A stretch of DNA of 64,000 nucleotides, from positions 8,206,001 to 8,270,000 of the forward strand of contig NC_092582.1 of NCBI RefSeq assembly GCF_037975245.1, given 5' to 3'. Below, in pieces: positions 59,641 through 64,000 of the stretch. Position 1 is the stretch's first letter. Every line of letters begins with the position of its first letter. A model generated the notes under the pieces. The model saw only the letters and a program-made list of their open reading frames with translations, made no database searches and had not been told where the DNA came from. Source of the DNA: Apostichopus japonicus (Eukaryota > Echinodermata > Holothuroidea > Aspidochirotida > Stichopodidae). The translations under genes were made by a program, and so were the position numbers.

Positions 59641-60090
59641 AAATAAGTAACACGGAATACGGTACATGCTCGGCCGCATACGTAAAGGTAGTTAGGCTAT
59701 TTGTCGCGGTAACGTTAGCCCTGCATAACACAATGATATAGCCGAAGTACTTTATATCATAATTTCGTAAAAATTAACAAGTGGATTTTCTCCACGTTCC
59801 GGAGTACGCATGTCAAAACATGCAAGTTTGGTAGAAAAAAGATCGTTTAACCGGGAGAAAAATTAGCACATAAATCAGAAGGCTGGGAGACTTCGGGTAA
59901 GACAGTGAGTGTTGGAAAGTCAGTATACTACTACCATGTAAGTATAGTAGCAAACATTGACTTTTCATGTTCATCACTCGAATGAGATACAAACCTGAAA
60001 GTTTACGTTCAGTATAATTTCATATCATTTGCCTAAACATTTGTTGAAAATGTAATTCTGACAGTTGAGTACGCTATGACGGTACCATAT

Positions 60091-62290
60091 CAGGCGCGTA
60101 TCCAGGATTTTCAAACCCGGGGGGCGCGAATTACTATCTAAGCGGAGCGCCACCATCGGTTGGCGCGCAGCGTACAAGAAAATTTCTTATTTTGATACCC
60201 CCAGATCACCGGAAACGGCACTTCTCGGGCTTGAAATGACCAACCAGATGTACACTTTTTGCCTGAGAACCAAGTATTCCTAAAAGTTTTTTTTCCATCC
60301 ATAACCTTTTTGAAGATTGTCAACCCGGCACACATCATGTTCGACCTGATCGCATATCCTGTGGGTCTTTGCTTTTGTAGGTGATTCTACGTCGCGGCCC
60401 TCAATACCCGTCAGCCCCACTTTTCAAGGTTTTAAGCCCCATATTTGTTCAGAATTTGAAAATTCCCATTTCTCGTGAATAAACTCACTTCAAAACATAC
60501 CCATAATGTTGTACAAAATTTCATCTATGGACAACCAATATAGAAAAACTTCCTTCAACCCCTAACAGACCGGTCAAAAATGCACGAGTAGAGGGAAGTG
60601 TGATGCAGAATGTTGGTCAGAAATTTTCGAAAATTCAGACACAGTTAATTTATTGGTGTAGAAATATTAAAACCTCTTATAACGGCTATTATAAAACTTG
60701 GTTGAAGGAAATGAAAAAATAGCAGATATATCCGAAACCGAACACTACACACATAGGCGTAGGAGGCGCGGCGGCAGTGGCGGAGCTAGGGGTATTGGTC
60801 AGGAGGGGCGAGAATGGTCTGTAGGGGCGCTTTCGACACTATCTAAGCGCAGCGCCACCACTGGTTGGCGCGTAGCGTACAGAAAATTTTTGAGTAAAGA
60901 TACTCCCTAGATCGCCGGAAATGACCCTTTCCGGGCCTGGCTTATTTGCAGATAAACGAAGAATAAGGTATCATTGCCAAATTACACCAACAAAATGTGA
61001 CAAATGTCAATAAGTAGATGAGAGCGCAATAAAAAAGTCAATAATCTAGAATAAGTAAAAAGTGGTAAAGAGCTGAAAAGGCGCCAGCAGTCCATTTGAG
61101 TCCGTCGGGGGGGGGGGGGCATCCTCCCCTGACCGTATGGACGCTCCGCCACTGCGCGGCGGGGGTGCAGCCCCTAATAACGCCATTATACTAATGTAAA
61201 AGAGAATTTTGACATAATTGGACCTCCATGCTTTTTATACATCTACATGAGACATGTCGTTGTTTACATTAGCATCCCGCGGTATACTGCGCAATTTGAA
61301 CGGACCGTACGGTACATGATGGCATGCGATGTAATAACCGATGCTTGCTTATATGATATTGACATTAACACGTTGAACGCGCGCTTCGCGCGCGAAAAGT
61401 TTTGGTTATTTTTTCAGGCAAGTCGGACAGTTTTGAGGCTTTTCATCCTGGAACGCCATTTTCATGCTCACTGATATGATGTGATATCTGCTGTTTGCGT
61501 TAGAAATTCGAACAGGCGCGTAGCGAGGAATTTGCCAAGGGAGGGGCGAAGCCTGTAGGCAAATTATCTAAGCGTAGCGCCACCATAGGTTGGCGCGAAG
61601 CGTACAAGAAAATTTTGGCCGAAAATGCCTCCCAGATCGCTGGAAATGGCACTACCCAGGACCATTTGTTAGCGCGAAGCGTACAAGCAAATTTTGGCCG
61701 GAAAAGGTCTCCCAGATCGCTGGAAATGACACTTCCCAGGCCTTGTAAGTTGCATCTAAGCACTTTCTATTTTGAAATTACTTAGCGATATCATTTAAAA
61801 ACATGCTGAATGGTGGGGGGGGGGGCGGGCGGTCGCCCCCATCCCAAAAATCGTCATGTTCCCCTACGACACGGTCGAGTTCAAGACCAGCCACAGTTGG
61901 TTTCATAGCACAATTCTACACAAGCGTTATGATAGACCATATATAGTATATATATAGATCATTAGTGAGAAAGGAAAATGGAAACGTCAAAAAATGGAGT
62001 TGTCGGTGTAAGGGGTAGGGTGAGTCACACTTTTACGAAATCATTGATCCGTCACTGGCTACCCTTCAGCGCTGTAATGATGTCACTGTTCCTCTTTCTC
62101 TTCGCGTTTTTCTTTTACTCCCTCCTTTTCTCCTTTTTCTCTCTTTCTTCTTTTTCTTTTCCCTTCCTTCCTCTCCTCCTCCTCTTTTTTCCCCTCTTTT
62201 TTCCTTTTTTCTTCTCTTTTTTTTCTCTCCTCTTTTTCTTACCCGGGGGGCGCGCGCCCCCAACGCCCCCCCCCCCTGGATACGCACCTG
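60091..62290 (+). mobile_element. 2.2-kb composite DNA transposon, copy 2
   Basis: 2,200 bp, same orientation and order as 53560-55743, ends CAGGCGCGTATCC and GGATACGCACCTG, flanked by CATAT (60086-60090 and 62291-62295). Carries both nested MITEs at the same places, so they were acquired before the element spread. Confidence 0.9.
60775..61154 (+). mobile_element. Nested hAT MITE in composite copy 2
   Basis: 380 bp, ends CAGTGGCGGAGCTA and ACGCTCCGCCACTG, flanked by CGCGGCGG (60767-60774, 61155-61162). Same insertion event as 54247-54627. Confidence 0.92.
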
Positions 62291-63439
62291 CATATAAAGG
62301 CACGGTTTGAAATTTGATTCCTGATCACTTTGATCCTCCCATTTCGTTTAAATCTGCAGCTTCCTGATCATAGGAGAGACTTAACTGAATTTATCCTGTG
62401 AGATTTTACTGCCTGTTGCCTATAAAAAAAGCAATGACGATATGTGAATTACTGATATTAACAGGGAATGGTATTATCTCTTATAATTGTTCAATATATT
62501 CTAACTGATTCAATGGCGTGCTGCAATACATGATATGCTATGATTGCCCACTTTCACTTCAACAATTGACCTCAACCATTTCGAATCGTAAGGCTAAGGA
62601 TAAAAGAGTTCAACGATAAGGTCAAGGTCGTAGCAGCTCCGTGGTTTGACCACAACTGTACATGTCCACCCGCAATATCGTCGTAGTCATACAACATCAG
62701 AAGGAATAGGTCTGAAGTAACGTTATTGTACTCGTGGTCGCAAAGTAAGTTGATATTATACACTTGATAATTTTGGTAGTTATCGTCGCAAGACAAATGT
62801 TGCTATAACAAACAATTCGTATCGCCACAACGGCATTAATTGTCACTTCAATGTTATTTTAATACAAGGAGCTACCAACATCTTACTGAAAGTTAAGATT
62901 TTTGTTTAGGTTTGCATCAGATATATGAGTTGGCCTAGCCGTTAGGTTCCATGCAACACTGTGTTAATGTAATGATGACAAGCACGACTGCGAAAGGTTA
63001 CTACTGAGCCTTCAGCATCGTAACCAAACCCCCGTTTTTTACCGAAATAGCCGGATCATTTATGAAATGCATTTACTGCATTAATGGCTTAATTTCGAAT
63101 AATGGTGATTTGTTCACTTTCGAACTCTTCGATGTTCAAATTAAGATGTATTATGGGCTTAATTATCAATGCTACTGTATTTAAATCCTTATGGAAGGAA
63201 TAACTTAAGAATCTTGATTACACACTTATTAATCCTGTCAAATAACTTTTGTCTTGTATTGAACTCCAGGGATAAACTTAGTTGTAAATCTGTCTACAAT
63301 ATCTTAGTCCACTCTCTCGCAGTGACAAACAAATTTTTGCTAATAGGTGTCGTTAAAAAGCTTAGTGTGGATTTCTCAAATGAATCTTGATGGAGCTCTG
63401 TATGGTTCCATTAATTTCCAATTGTTCTCAAGATATTAA
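62291..63439. other. Upstream or intronic DNA of the SDR gene, nothing recognised
   Basis: No SDR exon (TGxxxGIG, NNAG) was seen on the minus strand and no element ends were found. A 74-codon minus frame at 62572-62796 has no recognised similarity. Confidence 0.5.
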
Positions 63440-63819
63440 AGGGTGTGAAGACTCGCCCATAAATGCCGGTAATCTGGCCTAGTTTTGATTGAAGTGTAAC
63501 AGAAGTGTTAGACACCACCATCGATCCAGAAAATACACACACAGCATGCTACCGTCGGTAATTAGACACTAGTGTACAGTCAATACATACAGCTACGGTC
63601 AATACCCAAAACACAGTGTAATGTGATAGCAGCGATGGACATCTCAGGTCCAGATAAAAGATAAAAAGGTATCACGTTCCATTACTGTCTGCATTTTGTA
63701 GCGACAAGAAGAAAACCTCACTTGCAAGCAACAGAAAGTTAACTTTTTCAGAGTGCGGCACGCGGTTTGGTTAACTTTTTCAGAGCGCTGCACGCGGTTT
63801 GGGCGAGTCTTCAATGCCT
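63440..63819 (+). mobile_element. TTAA-flanked MITE, Kolobok-like
   Basis: 380 bp between TTAA (63436-63439) and TTAA (63820-63823). Inverted ends AGGGTGTGAAGACTCGCCC and GGGCGAGTCTTCAATGCCT match at about 16 of 19 positions. TTAA duplication with AGGG ends is characteristic of Kolobok elements. A 32-bp direct duplication (TTAACTTTTTCAGAG, then CACGCGGTTT) lies just inside the right end. Confidence 0.8.
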
Positions 63820-63970
63820 TTAAGCCAAGGTGGTTTCAGTATATAGAGTTATTCACCGGCTAATTCCTACAAATTATGCTTATCTCTATAACGTTAATAC
63901 CCTAGAATCTAACCCAATGCAATCAGTGTCATAACTAAGCCATGGATAAGAACACATTTTTGCTTACTGC

Positions 63971-64000
63971 CAAGGGCGGCGGAACCGGGGGGGCACAGGG
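63971..64000 (+). mobile_element. Left end of a MITE cut by the window edge
   Basis: CAAGGGCGGCGGAACCGGGG matches the inverted right end of the element at 56414-56875. The rest is beyond base 64000. Confidence 0.7.

Noticed and set aside
62066-62310. Lys/Glu/Arg-rich or Phe/Leu-rich frames at the right end of the composite elements
   Set aside because: They come from the pyrimidine-rich 3' part of the transposon, are repeated at 55530-55778, and have no domain.
62572-62796. 74-codon minus frame as an upstream SDR exon
   Set aside because: No TGxxxGIG or NNAG motif and no convincing splice sites in frame.

Overview
The window is animal genomic DNA. It is AT-rich, has spliced genes with small exons and introns of about 0.2-4 kb, and is crowded with short non-autonomous transposons, SINEs and LINE fragments. 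The style (tRNA-headed SINEs, L2/CR1-like LINE tails, hAT- and TTAA-type MITEs, a single Slo2-type gene) suggests a marine invertebrate, perhaps an echinoderm; that placement is a guess. No bacterial, CRISPR or viral content was recognised.

Two protein-coding genes can be supported. The main one, on the + strand from 8369 to 46569, is a sodium-activated potassium channel of the Slo2/KCNT (Slack/Slick) family. I rebuilt 28 exons by hand. All splice phases agree and they join into one open frame of 1,145 codons plus a stop. It runs from the S1-S2 extracellular loop through S2-S6, the GYGD pore, RCK1, the RCK1-RCK2 linker, RCK2 and a short basic tail. The first coding exon(s), with the N-terminus and S1, were not found and probably lie upstream of base 1. 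Introns hold three fossil exon duplications (of exons 8, 13 and 18), one GC-AG intron, a 108-bp pyrimidine minisatellite, an inverted SINE pair flanking exons 21-22, and several MITEs with clear target-site duplications.

The second gene, on the - strand from 58008 down to 53037, is the 3' part of a short-chain dehydrogenase of the retinol dehydrogenase 11-14 type. Three exons are visible: HFLLTNLL to the first catalytic Ser, the YxxxK exon, and the C-terminus with the stop. The exon usually present between the NPG motif and VTGKYF is not visible, yet the flanking phases would still splice in frame. The 5' exons lie beyond the right edge or were not recognised.

Layout: 1-8368 is upstream/intronic DNA with repeats; 8369-46569 is the channel gene; 46570-53036 is intergenic with no recognised gene; 53037-58008 is the dehydrogenase; 58009-64000 is its upstream/intronic DNA. 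Two nearly identical 2.2-kb composite transposons (53560-55743 and 60091-62290) flank two dehydrogenase exons as direct repeats. Ten copies of one hairpin-like core sit inside MITEs that have different terminal repeats, the most unusual mobile-element pattern here.
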